IMG/VR virus record: IMGVR_UViG_3300029826_000015
Span: 1 to 33,188 of that record
DNA: 33,188 nt
Origin: a virus
Strand: one strand, 5' to 3'
In this document: positions 1 through 6,160 of the stretch, one piece after another
How positions within the stretch are numbered: position 1 is the first letter of the stretch
Layout: every line of letters starts with the position of its first letter
Notes under the pieces: generated by a model
What the model saw: only the letters and a program-made list of their open reading frames with translations
Told to the model about the DNA's origin: nothing
The model's database searches: none
Made by a program: the position numbers and the translations under genes

Positions 1-192
1 TTAAAAGCACTTCGAGGCAAAAAGATATTACAAAATAATAATCAACCATATCAAAAATTTGTTGACTCTGGGTATTTTAAATTAGTAGAAGTAAAATTAG
101 GTGATATGATATATACAAAAACAGTCGTGAGCCAAAAGGGCATAGATTATATACTAAAATTATTTAGAAAAGGAGTAATATATGAAATATAA
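1..192 (+). CDS. Phage antirepressor, KilAC domain, C-terminal part (continues from window end)
   Basis: Open from base 1 in frame 1 to a TAA at 190-192, giving 63 residues without a start. The text reads like the last third of a KilAC (ANT, PF03374) domain: LRGKKIL, then PYQKFVDSGYFKLVEVK, then the end motif TKTVVSQKGIDYI. KilAC domains sit at the C-terminus of phage antirepressors that inactivate a repressor protein. The missing front matches the open gene at 32761-33188, which breaks off just before this point of the domain, so the two pieces are most likely one gene split by linearising a circle. Joining needs one extra base (a T) to keep frame. Confidence 0.85.
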   Translation, partial: LKALRGKKILQNNNQPYQKFVDSGYFKLVEVKLGDMIYTKTVVSQKGIDYILKLFRKGVIYEI

Positions 193-643
193 ACATTGGG
201 AAGTGTTTGAAACTATGCCAGAAGGTTGGAAGATTGATAAAACTTGTGGTTCACCACTAACAGGTGCAGTTTTTATAACAAATGGTAAAAGCATCTTAAA
301 TGGTGGGAAAAGAGCTTTGTTAAAAATAGATAAAAAAAAGACGTTCTCTAAACAATCAAAATTAGAAAGTAAGGATGTTGAATTTAATAAAACAAAAAAA
401 AGCAGTAAATCATATATTATCGATGGAGATGATTGTATAAGAGCTGTAAATGAGTTAGCTAGAAAAAAATTTGAAGAAAATTTGTTAAAAGATATTCTTG
501 TTGACTTAATGATTTGTGACATTGAAGGATGGGGAAAACGAGAGTACATATTAGAATTAAAAAACTTAATTGTAGGTTTACTTGATAAGAAATATATTAC
601 GCCAGATTATGAAGTTAAAACTTACGACAAACATTGTATGTAA
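182..643 (+). CDS. Hypothetical phage early protein, 153 aa
   Basis: Starts at ATG 182 behind an AGGAG at 171-175, overlapping the end of the antirepressor by 11 bp, so it is probably co-transcribed with it. I do not recognise a family. The N-terminus (HWEVFETMPEGWKI, then GSPLTG) looks like a folded, conserved segment. Residues about 45-75 are lysine/serine-rich and likely a linker. The C-terminal half is helical and charged. There is no signal peptide or membrane segment, so it should be cytoplasmic. The position suggests an early accessory or host-takeover role, which is inference only. Confidence 0.8.
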   Translation: MKYKHWEVFETMPEGWKIDKTCGSPLTGAVFITNGKSILNGGKRALLKIDKKKTFSKQSKLESKDVEFNKTKKSSKSYIIDGDDCIRAVNELARKKFEENLLKDILVDLMICDIEGWGKREYILELKNLIVGLLDKKYITPDYEVKTYDKHCM

Positions 644-688
644 AGCCTCTAAAACGTTTGCGAAGTAAAATATAATAAGGAGAATAAG

Positions 689-1222
689 ATGAAATATAAA
701 TTAGATAAAGAAATATTAAAAAAAATTATCGAATCAGGTAATGAAACTATTGAATTAGAAATTATTGATAATAATATTGAACTAGTTGAAGATAAGAAGG
801 AATGGGAAATTGGAGATCATTATTTTTATATTGCTTGGCATAACAATAAACGGAGTTATGAAATTAATGAAGAAATTATAAATAATGAAAACGACAAAGC
901 TTATGTATGTTTTTACAAATGTATTATGTTTTTTCATACAATGGCAGAAGCTCAAGAGTACCGTGAATGGCTAGAAATAAGAAATATAGTCGAAGAAACA
1001 ATCAACGAGCTAGGACGACCAACAAGCGAAGATGTTGAAGATGCACGAACTCCATTATTATTTATCTATTATGTAAAAGGTGATTTATATGAAGATAGTT
1101 GTATTGATGAAGGCTATGAACAGCCTTTTTTATGTAAAAAAATATTTAAAAATGAATTAATAAAAAAATTAGGAAAAGAAAAAACAATATTTTTCTATAA
1201 GAATTTATGGAGATTTTTATAA
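689..1222 (+). CDS. Hypothetical acidic protein, 177 aa
   Basis: ATG 689 follows AAGGAG at 678-683. Function unknown. The layout recalls small phage proteins in which a beta-rich segment (WEIGDHYFYIAWHNN, residues about 38-52) precedes a line ending in FHTMAEAQEYREWLEIR. That pattern of 'f.t.eeA..y..wl' occurs in many uncharacterised phage early proteins. It is strongly acidic with no membrane segment. The 22 bases to the next gene and the same strand suggest an operon with the replication initiator. No catalytic motif can be named. Confidence 0.78.
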   Translation: MKYKLDKEILKKIIESGNETIELEIIDNNIELVEDKKEWEIGDHYFYIAWHNNKRSYEINEEIINNENDKAYVCFYKCIMFFHTMAEAQEYREWLEIRNIVEETINELGRPTSEDVEDARTPLLFIYYVKGDLYEDSCIDEGYEQPFLCKKIFKNELIKKLGKEKTIFFYKNLWRFL

Positions 1223-1244
1223 AAGAAAAAAAAAGGAGCATACT

Positions 1245-1997
1245 ATGCAGTTTTTCAAACACATGTCAAACATGAGTAACAATCTAAGCATAAAAAGATT
1301 AATACGAAAATATGGGCTTGAAGGCTATGGACTATATTGTTATATAATTGAACGAATAGTTTATAATTTAACAACAGATAGCCCGTTTCCTAATCTTGAT
1401 TATTCATGCGAAGATATTGCAGATGAAACCAATGTAGATGTACGAAGAGTAAGTGATATAGCCAATTTTATGATTAATGAAGGGTTGTTGACAATTGATG
1501 AAGTTACAACGCAAATACAATGCAAAAAAGTATATAAATATCTTGACACAAACCAAACACGAAGTAAGGAAATAAGAGACATGATAAACAATTTTAAATC
1601 TGGTTCAACTTGTCTGAGACAGTCTAAGACTTTCGTGAAAGAATTAGAATTAGAATTAGAATTAGATAAAGAATTAGATATAGATATTGTTAAGCGTTTT
1701 AAAAAACCAAGCATTGAAGAAATTGATAGCTACATAAAAGAAAGACAACAACAACAAAATAAAATATATTCTTTTAATGCCGAAATGTTCTATGATTATT
1801 ATGAAAGCAAGGGCTGGTACATAGGCAAAAACAAAATGAAAACCAAAATGAAAGACTGGAAAGCAGCTATAAGAACGTGGGAAAGAAATGAAAAACAAAC
1901 AAACAATACAAAACAAGATGATATAACAAAAGAAAACGATAACTATTTTGAAAACCTTATGAGAATGAGCGAGGAAGCAAAAAAAAACAAGTTATGA
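1245..1997 (+). CDS. Replication initiation protein, DUF4373 (Lin1244/Lin1753-like) type
   Basis: Residues about 1-100 match the DUF4373 winged-helix-like domain seen in phage replisome organisers (FFKHMSNMSNN, then LIRKYGLEGYGLYCYIIERI, then DIADETNVDVRRVSDIANFMI). The C-terminus (about 147-212) carries the usual partner region: FKKPSIEEIDSYI, FNAEMFYDYYESKGWYIGKNKM and KDWKAAIRTW, as in DnaD-like initiators. Such proteins bind the phage origin and recruit the helicase loader, which fits the DnaC-like gene at 4633. Between the domains an EL/ELDKELDID stretch is encoded by four perfect GAATTA hexamers (1641-1664), a candidate origin element. SD AAAAGGAG precedes the ATG. Confidence 0.88.
   Translation: MQFFKHMSNMSNNLSIKRLIRKYGLEGYGLYCYIIERIVYNLTTDSPFPNLDYSCEDIADETNVDVRRVSDIANFMINEGLLTIDEVTTQIQCKKVYKYLDTNQTRSKEIRDMINNFKSGSTCLRQSKTFVKELELELELDKELDIDIVKRFKKPSIEEIDSYIKERQQQQNKIYSFNAEMFYDYYESKGWYIGKNKMKTKMKDWKAAIRTWERNEKQTNNTKQDDITKENDNYFENLMRMSEEAKKNKL
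1641..1690 (+). repeat. GAATTA hexamer repeats inside the initiator gene, candidate origin
   Basis: Four perfect tandem GAATTA copies (1641-1664) are followed by related GATAAA, GAATTA, GATATA and GATATT steps to about 1690. The tract is in frame and encodes alternating Glu-Leu then Asp-Ile. Many phages keep their origin repeats within the initiator gene, as lambda does in gene O. The AT-rich, direct-repeat nature would suit melting or initiator binding. That role is inference; the repeat itself is plain to see. Confidence 0.5.
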
Positions 1998-2065
1998 TGA
2001 ATTATACTAAAAAACAAAAACAAACTCACTATAGCGAAATATGAGTACAATAAAAGGGGAATAAA

Positions 2066-2401
2066 ATGATAGTATTAGAATATAATGGTAAATTAATAAG
2101 CGAAAACAAAAGATTGTCTAGAATGAAAAACGGACATTATTATACAACAAAAGAATATAAAGAGATCAAACAATTATATATTAATTCATTTGAAAAAATT
2201 AAACTTGAAAAACCTTATAAATTTGCAATATATGTATATACTTACAAAGACATAGACAACGTCTTAAAGCCAATTTTTGATGCTATGCAAGAAAAAGGGA
2301 TAATTGAAGATGATAAGTATATAATACATCTTGATGTAAGAAAAATAATACAGAAAAGAAATGAAAAAGAAAAAATAATAGTAACTACATTAATCAACTA
2401 A
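2066..2401 (+). CDS. rusA: RusA-family Holliday junction resolvase
   Basis: A 111-residue protein with the RusA signature DIDNVLKPIFDAMQEKGIIEDD (residues about 62-83). This holds the acidic residues and the lysine that bind metal and cut four-way DNA junctions in this family. The length matches typical phage RusA (about 110-140). The N-terminus (SENKRLSRMKNGHYYTTKEYKE) fits the family's nucleic-acid-binding start. It probably resolves recombination or replication intermediates before packaging. SD AAAAGGGG at 2054-2061 fits ATG 2066. The neighbours are replication genes. Confidence 0.93.
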   Translation: MIVLEYNGKLISENKRLSRMKNGHYYTTKEYKEIKQLYINSFEKIKLEKPYKFAIYVYTYKDIDNVLKPIFDAMQEKGIIEDDKYIIHLDVRKIIQKRNEKEKIIVTTLIN

Positions 2402-2412
2402 AAGGGGCGAAT

Positions 2413-2586
2413 ATGAAATATAAATATAAAAATAGTTATATTGTAATCCAAAAAGTAAGAGAAAAAGGGCAGGAATTTTACAGGGGTTATTATGATTCTC
2501 ATAAATTTCTTAGACTAGAAGGTGATAATCAGACAAAATTAAGTATAGAACTTCAAAAAATGATCGATGATTTTTTAAGAAAATAG
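2413..2586 (+). CDS. Small hypothetical protein, 57 aa
   Basis: ATG 2413 with SD AAAGGGGCG (2401-2409), ending at TAG 2584-2586. It lies 11 bases after rusA, so it is probably the last gene of that operon. The sequence begins MKYKYKNSYIVIQKVREKG and is basic and aromatic, with a short helical end (LQKMIDDFLRK). No family is recognised. The good SD, the position in an otherwise gene-free gap and continuous codon use like the neighbours support it as a real small gene. Confidence 0.65.
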   Translation: MKYKYKNSYIVIQKVREKGQEFYRGYYDSHKFLRLEGDNQTKLSIELQKMIDDFLRK

Positions 2587-2619
2587 TTGACAAAAAATAA
2601 AAGAGTATTAAAGTATATA
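2587..2619 (+). promoter_or_regulatory. Promoter-like site ahead of folded RNA element
   Basis: A perfect TTGACA (2587-2592) directly follows the stop of the 57-aa gene. AT-rich -10-like sequences follow: AAGTAT with an 18 bp spacer, or the TATATATATA run at 2614-2623, which is rather far away. The -35 box is strong but the -10 is not well placed, so this is a tentative promoter. It would drive the structured RNA at 2630-2753 and genes further down. Confidence 0.35.
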
Positions 2620-2629
2620 TATATACAGA

Positions 2630-2753
2630 TTAGCCACTGTAAAACAAAATTTAAAACAACATACAAGACTATCTATTTAAGAGAGGTCGTTGGATGTTTT
2701 ATGTTGTTGACATTCAATGACGGGCTAACTCTCTTAAGTAGGTAGTTTTTTTT
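2630..2753 (+). ncRNA. Structured RNA with terminator and possible pseudoknots
   Basis: A long two-part hairpin pairs 2668-2685 with 2729-2746 (18 bp, two G-U) and 2686-2696 with 2711-2721 (11 bp, two G-U). It is followed by a T8 run (2746-2753), so it would act as a Rho-independent terminator. Its apical loop holds ATGTTGTT (2701-2708), the exact complement of AACAACAT upstream at 2655-2662. The 3' bulge holds GGCTAA (2723-2728), the complement of TTAGCC at 2630-2635. These two outside-to-inside pairings could form pseudoknots or an alternative, antiterminator-like fold. It may be a leader, an attenuator or a free small RNA; no known RNA family was recognised. Confidence 0.6.
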
Positions 2754-2759
2754 ATACAC

Positions 2760-2973
2760 AAAAGGAGCTTAGCATGATAGTAAAAGAAATCGCACAAGCA
2801 GTTAACAAGACAGAAAGAAGTGTTAGAAATTAGATTAACAAGATAGCGGAAAAGAATTCCGTAATAGCGGAAAAATGTCGTCAATAAACGACAAAATGTC
2901 GGCGAGTGCATCAACATAATGATAGTAGAAAAGATGTACAGAAAATTAAAAATAAAAGGAGCTTAGCATGATA
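2760..2973 (+). repeat. 20-bp direct repeat of an RBS/start region flanking the pseudogene
   Basis: The same 20 bases, holding AAAAGGAG, a short spacer and the start ATGATA, occur at 2760-2779 and 2954-2973, 194 bp apart. Each copy serves as a translation start, the first for the broken HTH gene and the second for the 69-aa gene. This is the layout expected after recombination or duplication at a gene start, and deletion between the copies would remove the dead gene cleanly. Confidence 0.8.
2774..2950 (+). pseudogene. Decayed helix-turn-helix regulator fragment
   Basis: A good SD (AAAGGAG, 2761-2767) and ATG 2774 open a gene that reads MIVKEIAQAVNKTERSVRN and then hits TAG (2831-2833). This is where the related phage HTH proteins have Trp (one base from TGG). 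Reading on gives INKIAEKNSVIAEK. After a +1 shift at the AAAAATG (about 2872) it gives MSSINDKMSASAST up to a TAA. This is the pattern of HTH N-termini of phage antirepressors or regulators, here broken by a nonsense codon and a frameshift. The first 19 codons could still be translated as a short leader peptide. Confidence 0.6.
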
Positions 2974-3177
2974 AATAAAATTAAACGGTACGAGCCAAAC
3001 GATAATGCCCCTGAGCGACAATTCGTTGGAATGGAAGAGGCAGAATATGGAGACTGGATTAAAGAAGATGATTTGGAAATAATTAAAATACAATTAGGTG
3101 AAATTATATCAGGTTTGAAAATACGAAGTACTGAAGACAATATTATATTATTAAGAAAAATATATGATAGTATTTAA
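2968..3177 (+). CDS. Small hypothetical acidic protein, 69 aa
   Basis: ATG 2968 follows AAAAGGAG (2954-2961). The sequence runs MINKIKRYEPNDNAPERQFVGMEEAEYGDWIKEDDLEIIKIQ and ends in a helical segment. Tiny phage proteins with a 'GeYvkyeDv' style motif before a helix are common in replication regions, and GDWIKEDDLE resembles that, but no function is known. It is the first intact gene after the folded RNA and pseudogene, so its expression may depend on read-through of the terminator at 2753. Confidence 0.7.
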   Translation: MINKIKRYEPNDNAPERQFVGMEEAEYGDWIKEDDLEIIKIQLGEIISGLKIRSTEDNIILLRKIYDSI

Positions 3178-3219
3178 TTACGTCTAATACGAATATATAC
3201 AAAACAAAAGGAGAATAAA

Positions 3220-3663
3220 ATGAACAATACAGAGTTTGCAAAAAGATTTATCAAGATTTTAGAATTATATGAAAACGTCTTTGCTTATGATATAGATGAG
3301 TTTATAGAAATTTTAGAAGGTTGCGAATTAGAAAATGTTAAAGAAATATATAAAAATATAAGATTAGAAAAAAATGAAGACGATCAATTAATAATGACAG
3401 ATGAACTCCATGATTTATGGCTTACATTAACAAACTGGTTTACAATTGAAATTCCATTAAGTTGGATTGAAAAAGAATATAAAAACATAGAATTCCTAGA
3501 ATTATTAGGAGAAATAAGATATTATTACTATGGGAATGGTGGATGTATAAGACTTGAAAAAAAAATATACAACGATACAAACAGTTACGAATTTGAATAT
3601 CAACAAAGTATAGCATACCAAAATAGAAATAATGAAAGAATGTCAATAGAAGGTAGAAAATGA
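3220..3663 (+). CDS. Hypothetical acidic protein, 147 aa
   Basis: ATG 3220 with AAAAGGAG upstream, preceded by a leader (AATATATAC, AAAC, AAAAGGAGAATAAA) that recurs before 4633 and 5798. The protein is helical at the N-terminus (FAKRFIKILELYENVFAYDIDEFIEIL) with an aromatic middle (LWLTLTNWFTIEIPLSWIEKEYKN). It has no membrane span and no recognised motif. It overlaps the next gene by 4 bp (ATGA), indicating translational coupling. Function unknown. Confidence 0.78.
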   Translation: MNNTEFAKRFIKILELYENVFAYDIDEFIEILEGCELENVKEIYKNIRLEKNEDDQLIMTDELHDLWLTLTNWFTIEIPLSWIEKEYKNIEFLELLGEIRYYYYGNGGCIRLEKKIYNDTNSYEFEYQQSIAYQNRNNERMSIEGRK

Positions 3664-3974
3664 AATATTATCAAGGAAAAGACGGGAAAGACAATTTTTA
3701 TATTGTTGATAATTGGAATCTAAATTATTATACTGGAACTGCAAATAAGTATCTTATACGTGCAGGTAAAAAAGAAGGTGAAAGCGAGATAAAAGATATT
3801 CAAAAAGCTATTGAAATGTTGATAGCATACAAAAAATTATTAGAAGAAAATAATGAAAACAAATTTTTACGTTGTTATGGTTGCAAACATTACAACGTAC
3901 AATATATTTCAATGCATTGTTTTCTGTGCTATGAAAATGGTTATTTGTCAAAATGGGAATCAAAAAATGAATGA
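3660..3974 (+). CDS. DUF3310-like protein with C-terminal zinc-ribbon-like cysteines
   Basis: The N-terminal part shows the DUF3310 pattern of phage proteins: YYQGKDGKDN, NLNYYTGTANKYLIRAGKK and EIKDIQKAIEMLIAYKKLL, a usual 'aKYl.RaGkK...Di.Kai.yl'. After it, residues about 82-99 hold two CxxC pairs (CYGCKHY, CFLCYENG), suggesting a zinc site added to the domain. DUF3310 proteins are common in phage nucleotide and replication clusters, but their biochemistry is unclear to me. ATGA overlap with the gene before and an 8-bp overlap with the gene after place it firmly in the operon. Confidence 0.75.
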   Translation: MKYYQGKDGKDNFYIVDNWNLNYYTGTANKYLIRAGKKEGESEIKDIQKAIEMLIAYKKLLEENNENKFLRCYGCKHYNVQYISMHCFLCYENGYLSKWESKNE

Positions 3975-4287
3975 AAAAATAACAGAAATAAAAATAGAGT
4001 TTTTCAATAAGCATAATTGGAGATGCGAAAGATGTGGACAACCAGCACAAGATTTAGCACATAGAATCGCAAAAACAGAGGCTAACAAGAGAATGATATA
4101 TAATTATTGCCTTACAAGACACAGTGTCAAGCTCAAAAAATGCGAAATTGAAAAAGTTATACATCATAAGTTTAATCTTGCTTGTAGTTGCAAACAATGT
4201 AATGATTACTTCAATATTGGCAATAGACCAATGAGAGTCAAAGAGTTATTGACAATAATTTTAAAAGATTTAAGATATGTAATGTAA
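3967..4287 (+). CDS. HNH-like endonuclease-family protein, 106 aa
   Basis: I choose ATG 3967, inside the end of the DUF3310 gene, since the longer upstream reading only shadows that gene. The protein has CERCGQPAQDLAHRIAKTEAN near the N-terminus and VIHHKFNLACSCKQCNDYFNIGNRP near residues 65-92. This is the arrangement of small phage HNH proteins, with CxxC zinc ligands, an A-H-R step at the first catalytic position and H..N..C..CN later. Such proteins can nick DNA, for example during packaging or homing. Here it sits among replication genes, not near terminase. The exact catalytic set is not proven by eye. Confidence 0.65.
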   Translation: MNEKITEIKIEFFNKHNWRCERCGQPAQDLAHRIAKTEANKRMIYNYCLTRHSVKLKKCEIEKVIHHKFNLACSCKQCNDYFNIGNRPMRVKELLTIILKDLRYVM

Positions 4288-4334
4288 TGCGGAGCGGATT
4301 TAAAAAATAAAGCTTAACCGAAATTGGAGGAAAC

Positions 4335-4490
4335 ATGTATATTTTATATAAATTCCCGGCTTTATACGGACAGCCGAAGAATTTCAAGTTTTATAGTTTA
4401 ATGAAAATATATGCATTAATTTTTTGTCGAAAATATATATGCGAATATAAAGATGTAAAGAAAAATAAGTACTATGCGTATTGGATGTGA
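4335..4490 (+). CDS. Small hypothetical protein, 51 aa
   Basis: ATG 4335 with GGAGG at 4326-4330, ending TGA 4488-4490. The sequence is basic and aromatic (MYILYKFPALYGQPKNFKFYSLMK, then YALIFCRKYICEYKDVKKNKYY). The middle is mildly hydrophobic but too charged to call a membrane span. No family is recognised. Its support is the strong SD and its place in a gap between two operon genes. Confidence 0.55.
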   Translation: MYILYKFPALYGQPKNFKFYSLMKIYALIFCRKYICEYKDVKKNKYYAYWM

Positions 4491-4507
4491 GTAGCATTGA
4501 ATAATTT

Positions 4508-4551
4508 AAGCGTAAGCGACATTAAAACAATCACTTACGCTTTGTTATACT
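4508..4551 (+). terminator. Hairpin, weak terminator or promoter region
   Basis: AAGCGTAAG (4508-4516) pairs perfectly with CTTACGCTT (4534-4542) around a 17-base loop. Only a short, interrupted T stretch follows (TTTGTTAT), so termination would be weak. TATACT (4546-4551), with TTAAAA 18 bp upstream, could alternatively be a weak promoter for the helicase-loader gene. Between this hairpin and 4633 lies a further small GGTGA/TCACC hairpin (4583-4597). Confidence 0.4.
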
Positions 4552-4582
4552 AAGGATAGCAAAAACAAGCAGAGGAAAAGAT

Positions 4583-4632
4583 GGTGAAAATATCACCTAA
4601 CAACAATATATACGAAACAAAAGGAATGTAAA
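4583..4632 (+). promoter_or_regulatory. Hairpin plus shared leader before the helicase loader
   Basis: A GGTGA/TCACC hairpin (4583-4597) is followed by TAACAAC, AATATATACGAAAC and the SD AAAAGGAA. Nearly the same order (a hairpin ending in CTAAC, then AAG, AATATATACGAAAC, TTAAGGAG) lies before 5798, and a hairpin-less version lies before 3220. The recurrence suggests a common translation or processing signal for these genes rather than chance. Confidence 0.45.
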
Positions 4633-5292
4633 ATGAAAATAACAGACAAGATTAATGAAACAAAAGAACAGATTAATGAACTAGACACAAAATACATGAT
4701 TTGTAGAAAATTACTAAAGCCTTGCAGTTATGCAGAATTAAATAGATGTGATAACTGCAACCACAACCATGAAAAGCGAGTTGTGTTAAGTTATGAATTG
4801 CAAAGACTTAATAGAATCGAAGTGCCAACAGAATATATCGATGCAGAATTAAGCGAAGAAATTAAACAATTATTTTTTGAAAATCGAAATATCTGGTTAT
4901 TTGGAGAAAGCGGACTAGGCAAAACAAGGGCGGGTTATGCGTTGTACATAGAGTCACGAATTAATAAGATTGATTGCAGTCTTATTGTAGAAAGCGAAAT
5001 TATTAAAGACTGGGAAAGATATAAAGATATAGATATTTTGATTATTGACGACATAGGCACAGAGCTTAACAAGTTCAGGCTTGAAACTGCTTACAGTAAT
5101 TATTTTTATCTGATAGATTACAGATGTAAGAATAACAAGAAAACAGTCTACACTAGCAAATACAATATAAGTGCATGGTTGAGTCAAATAGCAGTAGTCA
5201 ACAACGAATTATCAACTTCAATCAAATCTAGACTTTCAAGTTTTTTTGCAATGAAAAAGTTTGAAGGTGAAGATAAAAGAATTAAATTTTAA
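4633..5292 (+). CDS. DnaC/IstB-like AAA+ ATPase, helicase loader
   Basis: A 219-residue ATPase. The N-terminus has a cysteine cluster (CSYAELNRCDNCNHNH, residues about 31-46), perhaps zinc-binding. The Walker A box GESGLGKT is at residues 91-98, Walker B ILIIDDIG at about 135-142, and a C-terminal SIKSRLSSF resembles the sensor/arginine region of DnaC-like loaders. In this family the protein loads the replicative helicase onto DNA opened by the initiator, which matches the DUF4373 gene upstream. No replicative helicase is seen in the window, so host DnaB is the likely partner. Length is slightly short for host DnaC (about 245) but normal for phage loaders. Confidence 0.9.
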   Translation: MKITDKINETKEQINELDTKYMICRKLLKPCSYAELNRCDNCNHNHEKRVVLSYELQRLNRIEVPTEYIDAELSEEIKQLFFENRNIWLFGESGLGKTRAGYALYIESRINKIDCSLIVESEIIKDWERYKDIDILIIDDIGTELNKFRLETAYSNYFYLIDYRCKNNKKTVYTSKYNISAWLSQIAVVNNELSTSIKSRLSSFFAMKKFEGEDKRIKF

Positions 5293-5305
5293 AATTGGAG
5301 TATTT

Positions 5306-5521
5306 ATGAAAATAAGAAGATTTGTAAAGCAATTATATAGTGATTTAGCAATATGTAAATTTAATATATCTACGGTTATGAACATGCGAAAAGACAGGAA
5401 AGAAAAGCATAATGCAATTATGATATTAAGAAAAACTATTGGAAAAGACGTAACAAAACTAAGTAATATAGGATACGTTTTGTTAGCTGATGTTCTCAGC
5501 CATTACATAGGAGTATTTTAA
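5306..5521 (+). CDS. Small basic hypothetical protein, 71 aa
   Basis: The reading frame opens earlier, but ATG 5306 has TTGGAG (5295-5300) at the right distance and is chosen. The protein is basic and helical (MKIRRFVKQLYSDLAICKFN, then RKDRKEKHNAIMILRKTIGKD) with a moderately hydrophobic end (YVLLADVLSHYIGVF). No family is recognised. It follows the helicase loader by 13 bases and touches the next gene directly, so the three are likely one transcript. Confidence 0.65.
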   Translation: MKIRRFVKQLYSDLAICKFNISTVMNMRKDRKEKHNAIMILRKTIGKDVTKLSNIGYVLLADVLSHYIGVF

Positions 5522-5752
5522 ATGGATAGAGATATGGAAATAATGAAAAATTATAGAGAATTAAATGACGCATTAAAAATCTCGGTTAAAATAGATCACA
5601 ACGAAGTTTTAAATGTTGTGGTACAAGATTTGATCAAAAAAAGAAACTCACCATCAAATAAAGTTCGTGATTCATTCGATGATGTGTTGCGATATTATTT
5701 AGGGGAGGAAGATTTTGTTAAATATGTTTTGCATGGAGAAAAAGTTGGCTGA
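5522..5752 (+). CDS. Small hypothetical protein, 76 aa
   Basis: ATG 5522 lies immediately after the previous stop, with GGAG at 5510-5513 as its SD inside that gene. The protein is mostly helical and charged (LNDALKISVKIDHNEVLNVVVQDLIKKRN) and ends in YYLGEEDFVKYVLHGEKVG. There is no membrane span and no recognised domain. Two tight neighbours and similar codon use make it credible. Confidence 0.68.
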   Translation: MDRDMEIMKNYRELNDALKISVKIDHNEVLNVVVQDLIKKRNSPSNKVRDSFDDVLRYYLGEEDFVKYVLHGEKVG

Positions 5753-5797
5753 GAATTTCAGCTAACAAGAATATATACGAAACTTAAGGAGAATAAA
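5745..5797 (+). promoter_or_regulatory. Hairpin plus shared leader before the MazG-like gene
   Basis: GTTGGCTGA (5745-5753) pairs with TCAGCTAAC (5759-5767, one G-U), followed by AAG, AATATATACGAAAC and AAGGAG before ATG 5798. The hairpin starts inside the end of the previous gene. The segment after it matches the leader before 4633 closely and the one before 3220 in part. Confidence 0.45.
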
Positions 5798-6160
5798 ATG
5801 TATATCTTGAATGAACTGTTAAAAAAACAAAAAGAACTACAAGAAAGACTAATAAGAGAAAGAAAATTACCGAAGCTAACAGATACAAATTACTGGCTAA
5901 AGCAAAATGTACTAGCAATTTTTTCAGAAACAAACGAGTTATTAGACGAAATAAATTGGAAACATTGGAAAGCTGAAAAAGAATTGAATATAGAGAATAT
6001 TAAATATGAAACAATTGACTTACTTCACTTCCTATTGACAATATTTGTTGTTTTAGACATGGATGAAGTCGACATAAGAAATTATTATCTTAATAAGAAC
6101 AAAGAAAATCACGCAAGACAAGATGGAGTTGTAGAAGGGCGAGAGGATTACAAAGCATGA
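5798..6160 (+). CDS. MazG/dimeric-dUTPase-like NTP pyrophosphohydrolase
   Basis: A 120-residue all-alpha protein. It has a helical start LNELLKKQKELQERL, then ETNELLDEINWKHWK (residues about 47-61), which fits the ExxE metal motif. YETIDLLHFLLTIFVV (about 71-86) fits the E..D metal motif with the 'D.lHFlL' typical of phage dUTPase/MazG superfamily members. NKENHARQDG closes it. The enzyme would hydrolyse a nucleoside triphosphate, most simply dUTP, to the monophosphate and clean the DNA precursor pool. Choosing between dUTPase and MazG from sequence alone is uncertain. An ATGA overlap couples it to the next gene. Confidence 0.8.
   Translation: MYILNELLKKQKELQERLIRERKLPKLTDTNYWLKQNVLAIFSETNELLDEINWKHWKAEKELNIENIKYETIDLLHFLLTIFVVLDMDEVDIRNYYLNKNKENHARQDGVVEGREDYKA

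Noticed and set aside
2024-2034. ACTCACTATAG, identical to the end of the T7 RNA polymerase promoter
   Set aside because: Only the last 11 bases match, the upstream recognition part is absent and there is no phage RNA polymerase gene in the window.
2831-2833. In-frame TAG read as an amino acid (stop-codon recoding)
   Set aside because: Several intact genes here end in TAG (for example at 2584, 10879 and 12528) and no suppressor tRNA is seen, so the standard code holds and the HTH gene is simply broken.
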